This document shows, in pieces, positions 44,641 through 64,000 of a stretch of DNA of 64,000 nucleotides. A program made the position numbers and the translations under genes. The stretch is from Quercus robur (taxonomy: Eukaryota > Streptophyta > Magnoliopsida > Fagales > Fagaceae): NCBI RefSeq assembly GCF_932294415.1, contig NC_065545.1, positions 43,438,327 to 43,502,326 of the forward strand, in the 5' to 3' direction. How positions within the stretch are numbered: position 1 is the first letter of the stretch; the number at the start of each line of letters is the position of its first letter. A model generated the notes under the pieces. That model was not told the origin of the DNA. It did not search any database and saw only the letters and a program-made list of their open reading frames with translations.

Positions 44641-47361
44641 TCATGAAGTAGGTCTTCATGGGTAAGAAAGTGGCACAATGGCTGATGAAGAGTTTAGAAC
44701 AGATAGTTGTTGGGAGCAGTCCGAAGTACTTTTATTCGTTCAGGGAAGGTGATTCAGCCTACACCCTCCAACGGAGCTCCAATTCTTTTGGCTTGTTCCT
44801 ACTGTTGATTGAACTTAAAGTTGGTGGGTCTAGGAGGTCCATTATCATTCCAGTAGGCAGAGCAAAGAATGGATGGAGGGTTTTTGGGTTAGAGCTAAGG
44901 AAGATGCTGGATCCTGAAAACTATGTGAATGGTGGGAATGGGCAGTAGATTTTTGTGGCTCAGCCTTATAAGGATAACTCTAGGATTCAACCTTTTAAAT
45001 TTTTTGCCGATATGGTGCGTGGGCATGAGATGCAGGTCAGGGGCAGAAACCAATTAGAGATGCAAAACCAAGTAAGTAAACAAAAAGTGTTGAGCAAAGC
45101 ACCGGTGAGCTTACTAGGTTCGACGACTCTAGAAGGTAGAGTTGTGGGTTCTCAGTGCAGAATAGAGGAGTTTAACTTTGGAAAGACAAATTTGGTAGGA
45201 TATAAAAGGAGATCTCCATTGAATTTCAAATCAAATTGGATTGAACATGTTTATGGAAATAAACAGGAACTGGGGAACTTTGACTGGGCAGGAAAAAGCT
45301 TGATTGTAGAAGTGAATGGGGAAGGAAAAAGGAGGGTGGTGTGGAATAAAGTGGACTGAGGAGTTCCTTATGGGTTATAAGGGATCAGAGGGAGCAAGTG
45401 CCTAGTGGTTCACGGGTTCATATATTCCCTATGGTGGGCTCAAACCAAGATGGTACTCTAGTGGGCCTTCCAACGTTCTCTGGTCCAGAGCCCACCGGCC
45501 CACTGAGGTTGGAAATGGGTGAAAGCCCAACTGGGGGGGACCCGACACTTTTAAGGCAGGAAGCCCACGCCTCAGTGATGTCCAAAGCATCTCACAATAC
45601 GTCGGAGGCTCAAGACAACACAAGGGTTGATGTCGATCTTGCCGTGGAGTCACTGGCGCCACCGGTGAAGGCTAGCACAGCACGACATGAAGCTCCGATG
45701 ACGGCGGCGAGCTCGGCGACCCAAACCGAGATGAACTGTGGGCCAACAAAGGCATCGATGAAGGTAGGTGGTTCTTTTTCTGATGGGTTTCACGTCAGGG
45801 CCTCACTAGCGACACGGGATAGGGCTGATACAACTCTTTTCCACACCACGAGGACAGATTTGGTGTCTTTTTCTCCAACCGAGCTTCTGGGTTGCCTTGT
45901 GGAGACTTTGGTGGAGGCTGAGAGTCTTTTTTTTGGTGGGCTTTGCGTCGATGAGCCTCCGTCCACACTGGGTAAGGCAGAAACAGAGGGTGACAGGGCA
46001 TTAATAGGTCTTGAGTTATCAAATTACGTTCTGAGTCCACTGAGAGTTAGGATTGAGGAAAGGGGTGTTCCGGGTGGAGATGAAGGTGATCGGGTTGAGG
46101 GTGCAAGCGATATTTAGGGGATAGACACCTCCTATCAGGCTAACCAGTCGGTGTTGGCATTGACTAAGGTCAAAACAGCTTATGTAATTGAGGCCTAACT
46201 AGTTAGTGTTGGCATTGACTGAGGTTAGGGAATGAGGAGACAAGGCTTTGGAGAAGGGTTGTAGCTTTCAAGTTTGGGGAAAAATGGGGGGGATGGACTT
46301 CCAAGCTAGGTAGAGGGGTACATGGGTGTGGCTTGTGGAGAGGTATCCGCATGGGATGGAAGGATTTTAGCAAGAATATTCGCTTTGAGGTATGGGTGGG
46401 GGATAGAGTGAAGCTTTGGACAGATTAATGGTGTGGGGATTCTCCACTTCAATTGACTTTTCTGAGTGTATATGGGATTGCTTCCAATAAAAAGGCATCG
46501 GTAGCCTCTTCTCTTGAACGGTTGGGGATTGAGGAGCGGAGAAGCTAGGATTTTCATTTTACTCAGAGACCAAATGATTGGGAAATGGGTGGGGTGGATG
46601 ATTTTCTCCGTACCTTGGGCTCAAATCTACCTCCCATTGAGAACGGAGATCGTATGCGATGGAAGTTGACAAAGAATGGGGACTTTGATATTCGATTGTT
46701 TTACAATAATTTAAGAAGCCCCTTGCCAATTATTTTTCCTTGGAAAGGTGTTTGGAAGGTTAAGGCTCCTTAGCGTGTTTCCTTCTTTGTGTGGACTATT
46801 GTATGGGATAGGATCCTTATAGGTGATAATTTGAGGGGTAGATGAGATTTTGTTGACTGGTGTATCATGTGCCGCAGTAATGGGGAGACGGTGGATCATT
46901 TGTTACTACATTGTGGAAAGGCTTATCGGTTGTGGAGTTTGGTGTTTAGATCTTTTGGGTTTTCTTGGGTCTTGCCAAGATTGGTTGTGAATACTCTATT
47001 CGGTTGGTGGAATTGGCCTGGAAAGCATTTGTCTAGCATTTGGAATTTAGCTCCATTATGCTTGATGTGGTATCTTTGGAGGGAACGTAATAGGAGGACG
47101 TTTGAAGACATGGATAGTTCGGATGACCAACTTTTGGCCTCTTTCAGTGGCATTTTGTTTGACTGGTCTAGGGTTTGGAAACTCACCTCTAATGATTCTC
47201 CTACTATGTTCCTTAGCTCTATCCAGTGTACTTAGTTTCTTTTCCTTTCTTTATCTTTACACTCTTTCTTTTCCCTTTGTATTTCTCTTTGCCTTATGTT
47301 TTTCTGCATAAGGTAGTGTTCTTGAATATAAATCTTTATTACCTATCAAAAAAAAAAAAAA
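44640..47361 (+). mobile_element. LINE with internal deletion: no endonuclease or RT, poly-A tail
   Basis: 44658-45357 encodes broken pieces of the leading region of plant LINE proteins (REGDSAYTLQRSSNSFGLFL, IIIPVGRAKNGWRVFGLELR). 45398-46115 is an open low-complexity linker. About 46300 jumps to the far C-terminus: [35 protein letters not shown], then the zf-RVT domain at 46585-47235 (DRMRWKLTKNGDFDIRLFYN, FPWKGVWKVKAP, CRSNGETVDHLLLHC, LCLMWYLWRERNRRTFED). Endonuclease and reverse transcriptase, normally about 2.5 kb, are missing. A poly-A tail lies at 47347-47361. It is related to the 1-2395 LINE and lies between the convergent RPN9 and XLG3 genes. Confidence 0.82.
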
Positions 47362-47667
47362 AATTTAAGGGAACCAGTACTACTTTTTTTACTGCATCTA
47401 AGTTTTTCCCTCTTATTTTTCAAAACATACTTTAGACCATGTTATCACAATCATACTAACGTTCAGCTGAAAATGAAGCTCTCATTTCAAAGCCAAACGT
47501 CGAGAATGCAAATGCTATTAGTATTAAGAGTAATGAGTGAATATCATATGCCACCTCATTATCATGGCCAACACATTGCAATTTAACTTTGCATTCAATT
47601 GACATTATTGTAATCTAGCATATGTCACTTCAAAAGCATCATTCATCACCAATAAATTGCGCCAATA

Positions 47668-47750
47668 GCCTTGTAGCTCAATGAACACTTCTTTCGTATT
47701 TCCAACTAATATATCAAGGTTCAAATTCCCCCACTCCTAACTATCAAAAA
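47668..47750 (+). mobile_element. SINE copy downstream of the LINE
   Basis: It starts GCCTTGTAGCTCAATG (box A), has AAGGTTCAAATTCCC (box B) and ends ACTATCAAAAATC. It matches the copy at 3011-3106. No clear target duplication was found. Confidence 0.6.
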
Positions 47751-47979
47751 TCACCAACATACAAATAACATCAATCAACACCTACCACAGACAATGAGAA
47801 AACCCAACTACCGCAATTTCAACTTGGAGCAGCCCCCCACCAATATCATTAAAATTGATGATTAAAAAAAAGAAAAACACAGATAACCTTTACTTGGATG
47901 AGCAGATAACAGTGAACATATTACATTTTTCCCTTCTCCAAGTTATCTATAAAGCAAATACTAAGATATCTCAAGCAAA

Positions 47980-58608
<10,629 letters not shown>

Positions 58609-59341
58609 TTCACTTCCACTAGCTAGATCTTCAAAACTTCTATCTATACTATATCTATATACTAACAGAAACACACAACCATGTCTGATGCAAATTAACA
58701 ATCCTATTAGCTTAGTAAAACTAGAAATGTTTCAATCACTGCAAGATGCACACAGAATTAACCAAGTTGAATTAAATAGTCATCATCAAGCAGGCAGCCG
58801 CAATAAAAAACGGTCGTACTTTGGAAACCACCAAACTTGAAAAGGATATAAAATCATAAAACTGATTTGAAATTTCAGCCAAATTCAATTGAAATGAAAG
58901 ACAAATTCAACTCTTTTTAGAGTCCAATCCTGACTTTCCAACAATAATAAACAAAGCCCATTCAAATATTTTTGGCAGTCGAAATCGGGAAAACCCAACT
59001 TGCTATATATCACCCAATTTTTATAAAAGCTTCAAACTTTAGGCTTAGGCACATAGCCCATTTGGATTACTAGTCCAAGCGTTGAAAAAATCATAGTCAA
59101 ACAAATTATAAACAAACTAAAAACATAAAAACAGACACACACAAAAAGAAATAAACAAAGAAAAGCAAAGACCAAGAAACTTAGAACAAAGAAGGATTCG
59201 AAATTCAAAGGAAGATCGTTCAAAGAATAAAAAGAAATGATCAAATTACTTTTAGTAAGAGTGTAAAATGTCCAACTTTTTTTTTTGTGAGAGAGAGAGA
59301 GAGTTAACAAATGATATAACATAAGATAAGATAATTGGTAC

Positions 59342-59450
59342 CTGAGGGGGAAAGGGACAAAACGAAAGCGAATCTGAAGTTTTAAGAAAAGAAGGAGCAC
59401 TCAAAGTCAAGCTTTTTGAGCTCTCTCTCTCTCTCACACACACTCAAGTC
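59342..59450 (-). other. Probable XLG3 5'UTR exon
   Basis: On the minus strand CCCCCTCAG|GTACCA at 59342/59341 is a good donor. A matching acceptor, TATAGTATAG|ATAGAAG, lies near 58645, just before the start codon at 58608. CT/GA tracts and the gene's promoter side (59421-59700) flank it. Splicing here would remove the upstream ATG at 58701. Inferred only from splice signals. Confidence 0.45.
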
Positions 59451-59711
59451 TGAGCTTTGGTGGGTGGGTTTTGAACTTTGAACTTTTGAAGAGAAGTTAG
59501 AAGAACCAAAAGACAAAAGCATCTGTAAAGCCCACATTTCACCCAACCAAACCATCATTCATACCAAAGTGTGTCACTGTTTACACTTTGGACCTTTGTG
59601 AGAAAGACATTATTAGGTACGAGAGAAGGGGGCCCCACATTTCTTTCTTTTTCAATTAATGCTAATGTCTTTTATTTTTTATTTTTTATTACAGCTATCA
59701 ATTTTATTCAT

Positions 59712-59909
59712 AGCGTTTGTTCAGTAAAAATTATTTTTGTTAATGTATTTTATTATTTAGCTTTTTTATTATTATTTATAGGTCTTATAGTAATTTTTAG
59801 TATTATTTAAGGTTTTCATTGTATTATTTCAGCTAGTTTTTACTTTTATCTATAGTACTCTTAACAAAAAATTTTCAATTTCAATAAAATAAGCAGATCT
59901 AAAACAGAC
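59712..59909 (+). mobile_element. Fourth copy of the 200-bp MITE family
   Basis: It runs from GCGTTTGTTCAG through TTATTATTTATAGGTCTTATAG, TTTTTACTTTTATCTATAG and ATAAAATAAGCAGATC to AAAACAGAC, matching the three copies at 7511-8153. It lies upstream of XLG3. Confidence 0.6.
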
Positions 59910-60117
59910 TTTCAACCTTAGAATGAAATTAGGGAGAAAAAAAAAAGATTTTACTTTGTTTGAGAAATTTTAGAGAACATTGTTATTTAACTTAATTGAA
60001 TATCACATTAATTGAGACCAGAATTTTTGGAGTATTTGTGTGATGTTGCACTTGATTTCAATGTGAATTTGTATGTATTTGTGTTGATCCTTCCTTTGGA
60101 GTGCATATTTGTGGTGA

Positions 60118-60350
60118 CAGGCGAGTCCAAATCTTTTGTCCTATTTTTCCTGCTCCACTTTATGCTTCACCAATAAAAACTTGCCACATGTTCACCTAAC
60201 TGATTAAATACTACCATTATTGACTTATTAATACTACCATTATTAATTAATAGTAGAATTTAATCAGTTAGGTGAACATGTGACAAGTTTTTATTGGTAG
60301 AGTATAGAGTGGAGCAGAAAAAGTTGGACAGAAGATTTGGACTAGTGCCA
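60118..60350. mobile_element. Foldback element with arms of about 105 bp, abutting the CSN3 pseudogene
   Basis: The left arm GAGTCCAAATCTTTTGTCC, GCTCCACTTTAT, ACCAATAAAAACTTGCCACA, TGTTCACCTAACTGATTAAA is repeated in reverse from 60350 back to about 60245 with roughly 85-90 percent identity. The loop is only about 20-30 bases. Its right edge lies 2-3 bases from the first recognisable CSN3 codon. Confidence 0.75.
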
Positions 60351-61065
60351 GAGAAGCTTGCATATTTGCTCCAGTTTCAGAAGAGCAAGCTACTACATCG
60401 GTCCCCTACATTGACAAATTTATTAGTTTTTGTGCTCCAGAGCAAATTCGTTTGGACCCTGAAAAATGTTTGTATCTTTACTCTACAAGTGAATTGTATT
60501 TGATGGGCACTAATATCATTAAATCGCTCACAGTACACATATTGTTGTTATTAATTGTCGGGGTTTCAGTCATATCTGTTTGTAAGAGGTTCAAGGAGCT
60601 GGTCATTATACTTTGCATCCACGTTTTCTTCATCTTTGTTTATTGGCAAATTGTTCCAAAACTGGCCTATCAATTTTGGAGGAAGATACTTCTGAAGTTG
60701 ATCATCTGGACGACATTTTCCTCTACTGTTATAATGGGTGAGTTGTTTCTGCAAATACTTTTATGTTCTTGTGGTTATATTTTTAGGGAACTTTTCTTGC
60801 TATCATGTCCATTTTTATCTTCTTTGTGGCGTTCCTGTTCTCATTTGTCATTTTACTTTCTTTATGGATGCTTAGTTGCATCCTTCCTTTATGTTTGTTG
60901 TATAAGATTGGATGAGGCATTTGCGGTGCATATTTATGCAATTTAATATGTCGAATGTTACATTAAAGATAAATAAGACACGTATATCTTGGTGACATGG
61001 AAGACATCTATTAATGCATCAAGGGATTTGAGAAATTACTGTCTAGTTAAGAATGAATATTTAGA

Positions 61066-61207
61066 CCACTATACACCCTTGGTGCGATAGTCACTCCACA
61101 AGTATAAGTGCTTGTGGAATGTGGGGGACAAGGGTCGGATTTCGAGTATTTAGGAAGGAGTTTCACACACATATACACTTAGATTAGGTTAAAGTAGAAT
61201 TTTATAC

Positions 61208-61253
<46 letters not shown>
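61066..61253 (+). mobile_element. tRNA-derived SINE with 43-base A-tail inside the CSN3 pseudogene
   Basis: The body matches the 20191-20356 copy (CACAAGTATAAGTGCTTGTGG, TTTCACACACATATACACTTA). The tail is A43 (61211-61253). GAATATTTAGA (61055-61065) and GAATATCTAGA (61255-61265) are the target duplication, 10 of 11 identical. The long pure tail suggests a fairly recent insertion. Confidence 0.8.
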
Positions 61254-61255
<2 letters not shown>

Positions 61256-62763
61256 AATATCTAGAATTTTAGTACTTCTATAGTAGTACTTCAGAAAAAT
61301 AGGAAAAAAAAAAAATCAAATGTTATAAATGCTTAATAGCAATTTATTTTCATTCAACGATAAAGAATCATCATTTCTTGGTCACAAATAGTACGTTTTC
61401 TACATGGTAGCAGGATGGTATCATGAAGTCTTGAACTTGTTTAATTTTAAAATTGAATTTATTTACTGTTTGTGAGAAAATGCAACCAATTTCACCATCT
61501 CTAAGGAGGTATCATCTTGATAATGTGGGATATATTAGTTTTCAATTGATGTGTGATTTTATCAATGTTTAGGGTTAATTCTATTTCTGGCTTAAGTGCA
61601 CTAATATGAACGACATTTGCTTACAGTTTTTCACATTTGTTATGATTACAGGGGGATGATATGCATAGGACAACAACATTTTCGCGAAGTCCTAGAGCTC
61701 CTACACAATGTGTGTTATCTATATACAGCTCACTACTTAAGTTAATGGTTGTTAATTGACACCTTGACCCTTTATTTATGCACACGACCACCCTAATTGC
61801 TTATAGCTTATCTTTCAGGTTGTTACTGCTCCAATGTCAACTCAAAATTTCATAGCTGTTGAAGCTTACAAAAAATAAATATTGGTTTCTCTCATTCACC
61901 ATGGGCAAGTATACTTTTTTTTTTTTTTTTTACCCTTATACTGATGGGGCTGAAGAGAAGGCTATTAAAGAAATAGAGGCAAATAATTCACAGCTCGTGT
62001 ACAATTTTTGGGCAACTAAATTGCTGTCACTATTTGAGACTAATCAAATTACTTCTATTTTTGGTGGCAGTTCTCTACCAGCCTTCCTAAGTACACTTCT
62101 TCAGCTGCTTGGAGAAATCTAAAGAGCTTCTGTCAGGTATTTTTTCAAATTAATTTAGGTTGTGCTCTTGATTCTGGGAGTCCTCATGTTGATATTGTGT
62201 TTAGATGTATATTATTTGTTGGACTAATGATTTATAAGCGTGCTACTAAGTTTTAAGTCATGGTTAGTGAGCTGAGTCACTGTATAAATGTTATGGAAAG
62301 GCAAATTTCTTATATGCATTGTTGCATGCCTAATCTAACAATGTTTGCTTGTTAACTACCACTTTGATAATTTGTCTCAATGAGAGGTTAGGATTGATTA
62401 ATAAATAGATTTTCCTTTCAAATCTTGGATTCATCGTGTACCTTACCTTATATGATGGGTATGCTATAGTATCTTATGTGCATGTTTGAACCATTGTTCA
62501 TGGAATTCAAATTTGGAGCTTTGAGAACATTGTGCAATATGTTTATTTGTACATTATCTTCTTTGAGCAACCCTACATTGAATTGGCGAATAGTTACAGC
62601 ACTGGGGAAATTGCAAAATTAGAGGCGAATATCCAGACAAACAAGGAGAATTTTAAAAGAGTGAGCTCTCTACCATACATTTGTTTTGGTTAGAACTTAG
62701 AAGATTGAGATATTTTGCTTAAGTCATGTAGGACACCACATTATACTTTGGCTTTTTATGCCA

Positions 62764-62855
62764 GGAGCCTTATAGCTTAATTAGTTGATATTTTTTTATG
62801 TTTCCAAAATATCTAGAGTTTAAATCCCTCTCCCCTGTTGTAACTACCTAATTTT
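62764..62855 (+). mobile_element. SINE remnant in the CSN3 pseudogene intron
   Basis: It starts GAGCCTTATAGCTTAATTAG (worn box A) and has GAGTTTAAATCCC (worn box B). It ends GTAACTACCTAATTTTAAAA, like the copies at 3011 and 47668. Confidence 0.5.
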
Positions 62856-62865
62856 AAAACCACAA

Positions 62866-63838
62866 CAAAATGTCATTTGGTGAAGCTCTTACCCGAATAC
62901 TCGGGGTATCTAAAGGTGGCTTTAATTTTTTTTCTTTTCAGGACCAAAATCTTGGACTGGTGGAGCAGGTTGTGTCATCCATGTATAAGCAAAATATCCA
63001 GAGATTGGCTTAGACAAGCCTGATCCTCTTCCTTGAAGATATTGCCAATGAGGTACAATTGAATAATCCTAAGGTGCTAGAAATTTCACCCAATGCACAT
63101 TAAGAATTTGAATATTAAAGCATTGTTCATCTAAGTGGGGGCGAGGGGGATTCAATCCTGAACACATCTTGGGAATTATAACTGTACTTTTGGTAAATAG
63201 TTATAATTGTACTTTATTTCAATAATATTCACTTAATATAAAATGTATTTATTTCGAACATGAAATTCATCCAATGCCATCTCATTGGAAACTAAGATTT
63301 GGGCAAGAAAGGAAGGACAAAGAGCTCAAACTCGTGGACTTGTGGAAGATATCATGTACCCTTCTCTCTAATAAACTTAAATAAATTTCCAGCTGCATAC
63401 CTATGGATGGATGAACCAATACGCTCAATCATCTCACAGGTCTAATATTGTTCGGGTCCCTCCACGAATTTGACCATTCCATCCTCCTGGTTGCAAATAT
63501 CTCACCATCTTGGATCTAAAATTTCTAAATATTAGTGGCACAATATAAACAAAGTAAGTGCAATAAATAATACGAAACTATTTCTTTGAAACTACCATTT
63601 GTAGGACATGCATTTCTGGCAACTTAGGATTATTCAGTTGTACTTCATTGGCAATATCTTCAAGGGAGAGGATCAGGCTTGTTTGAGCCAATCTTTGGAT
63701 ATTTTGCTTATACATGGATTACACAACCTGCTCCACCAATCCAAGATTTTGGTCCTGAAAAGAAAAAAAAATTAAAGCCACCTTTAGATACCCCGAGTAT
63801 TCAGGGAAGAGCTTCACCAAATAACATTTTTTTTGTTT
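62866..63838. repeat. Inverted duplication of a CSN3 intron-exon segment
   Basis: 62866-63089 and the reverse complement of 63613-63838 match at roughly 95 percent by eye. The match covers intron sequence (ATTTGGTGAAGCTCTT, ACTCGGGGTATCTAAAGG) and the DQNLGLVEQV exon. The spacer is about 520 bp. Each copy has its own stop codon in a different place. Confidence 0.85.
63400..63754 (-). pseudogene. CSN3: Second CSN3 pseudogene copy, C-terminal exons, converging on the first
   Basis: On the minus strand, exon 63754-63596 reads DQNLGLVEQVV, a stop, then SMYKQNIQRLAQTSLILSLE..MHVLQM. After an intron, a piece starting at about 63520 reads IQDGEIFAT, a small deletion, then NQEDGMVKFVEGPEQY, a stop, and TCEMIERIGSSIHR. 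These are consecutive exons of the CSN3 PCI domain. It keeps residues the first copy lost (Gln in IQRLAQ, and MHVLQM) but has its own stops at about 63720 and in PEQY. Its upstream exons would lie beyond the right edge of the window. Confidence 0.82.
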
Positions 63839-64000
63839 GAAAATTAGATAGAGTATTAGCATTTGTGATGCCAACAAAATTCTATTTTACACCGTAAAAA
63901 CCTACTTTATCTATTTTACCATTTCAATTTATAACTCACCCAACATCTAGTTTCTATTTTTATATACAACTCAAAAAAATAATATAAATTACCCAATTAA

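Larger units (their letters stand above)
60353..63089 (+). pseudogene. CSN3: COP9 signalosome subunit 3 (CSN3) pseudogene, introns retained
   Basis: Successive pieces match plant CSN3 in order. 60353-60467 gives EACIFAPVSEEQ..CAPEQIRLDPEK. 60570-60737 gives FISVCKRFKELV fused by an internal deletion to LHPRFLHLCLLANCSKTGLS. 61652-61709 gives GMICIGQQHFREVLELLHN. 61819-61908 gives VVTAPMSTQNFIAVEAYKK. 62071-62136 gives FSTSLPKYTSSAAWRNLKSF. 62571-62660 gives PYIELANSYSTGEIAKLEAN. 62942-63089 gives DQNLGLVEQVVSSMYKQNIQ, then LEDIANEVQLNNPK. Introns with GT..AG borders remain, so this is a duplicated, not a retroposed, copy. Defects are no N-terminal exons, the deletion near 60612, TAA at 61876 and TAG at about 63014. 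The last exon is cut short. CSN3 is a PCI-domain subunit of the complex that removes NEDD8 from cullins. Confidence 0.85.

Noticed and set aside
60452..60946. 164-aa open frame with hydrophobic stretches, possible membrane protein
   Set aside because: It runs out of frame across CSN3 pseudogene exons and an intron. The hydrophobic look comes from T-rich intron sequence.

Overview
The window is nuclear DNA of a flowering plant, most likely a eudicot tree. It is AT-rich, its genes have many GT..AG introns and plant-type proteins, and the space between genes is filled with LINEs, LTR retrotransposons, SINEs, hAT, Mutator and Tourist-type elements. The exact taxon cannot be fixed from the sequence; a Fagales-like tree is only a guess.

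Three housekeeping or signalling genes are recognisable, two of them complete. (1) 36758-42654 (+) is the 26S proteasome lid subunit RPN9/PSMD13, six coding exons, 387 aa. (2) 47980-58608 (-) is an extra-large G protein, best matched to XLG3, eight coding exons, 857 aa, with a 5'UTR exon near 59342-59450. RPN9 and XLG3 converge, separated by an internally deleted LINE. (3) 3255-4770 (-) holds the first three coding exons of what looks like SUV2/ATRIP, a DNA-damage checkpoint protein; the rest is outside the window or lost. Two further genes are supported by structure only: a three-exon conserved plant gene of unknown function (9029-16015, +, 150 aa, with a 5.8-kb intron) and a single-exon small secreted-peptide precursor (17906-18163, -, 85 aa).

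The right end (60353-63754) holds two decayed copies of the COP9 signalosome subunit CSN3 gene, lying tail to tail. Both keep intron-exon structure, so they come from DNA duplication rather than from reverse-transcribed mRNA.

The rest is layered mobile DNA. At 25190-30335 an old LINE was split by a non-autonomous LTR retrotransposon (TSD CTCCA). A solo LTR then landed in its primer-binding site (TSD CATGG), and a Mutator element carrying a piece of a host gene landed 2 bp inside its 3' LTR (TSD TATATTTAA). At 21842-23990 an inverted-repeat element contains two hAT elements, each with an 8-bp TSD. At 32272-35809 a younger non-autonomous LTR element (TSD CTACT) has no gag-pol but carries an 81-bp minisatellite. 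Several tRNA-derived SINEs with clear target duplications lie between and inside the genes. Every boundary and exon was read by eye; splice sites were checked for reading-frame continuity, not against transcripts.
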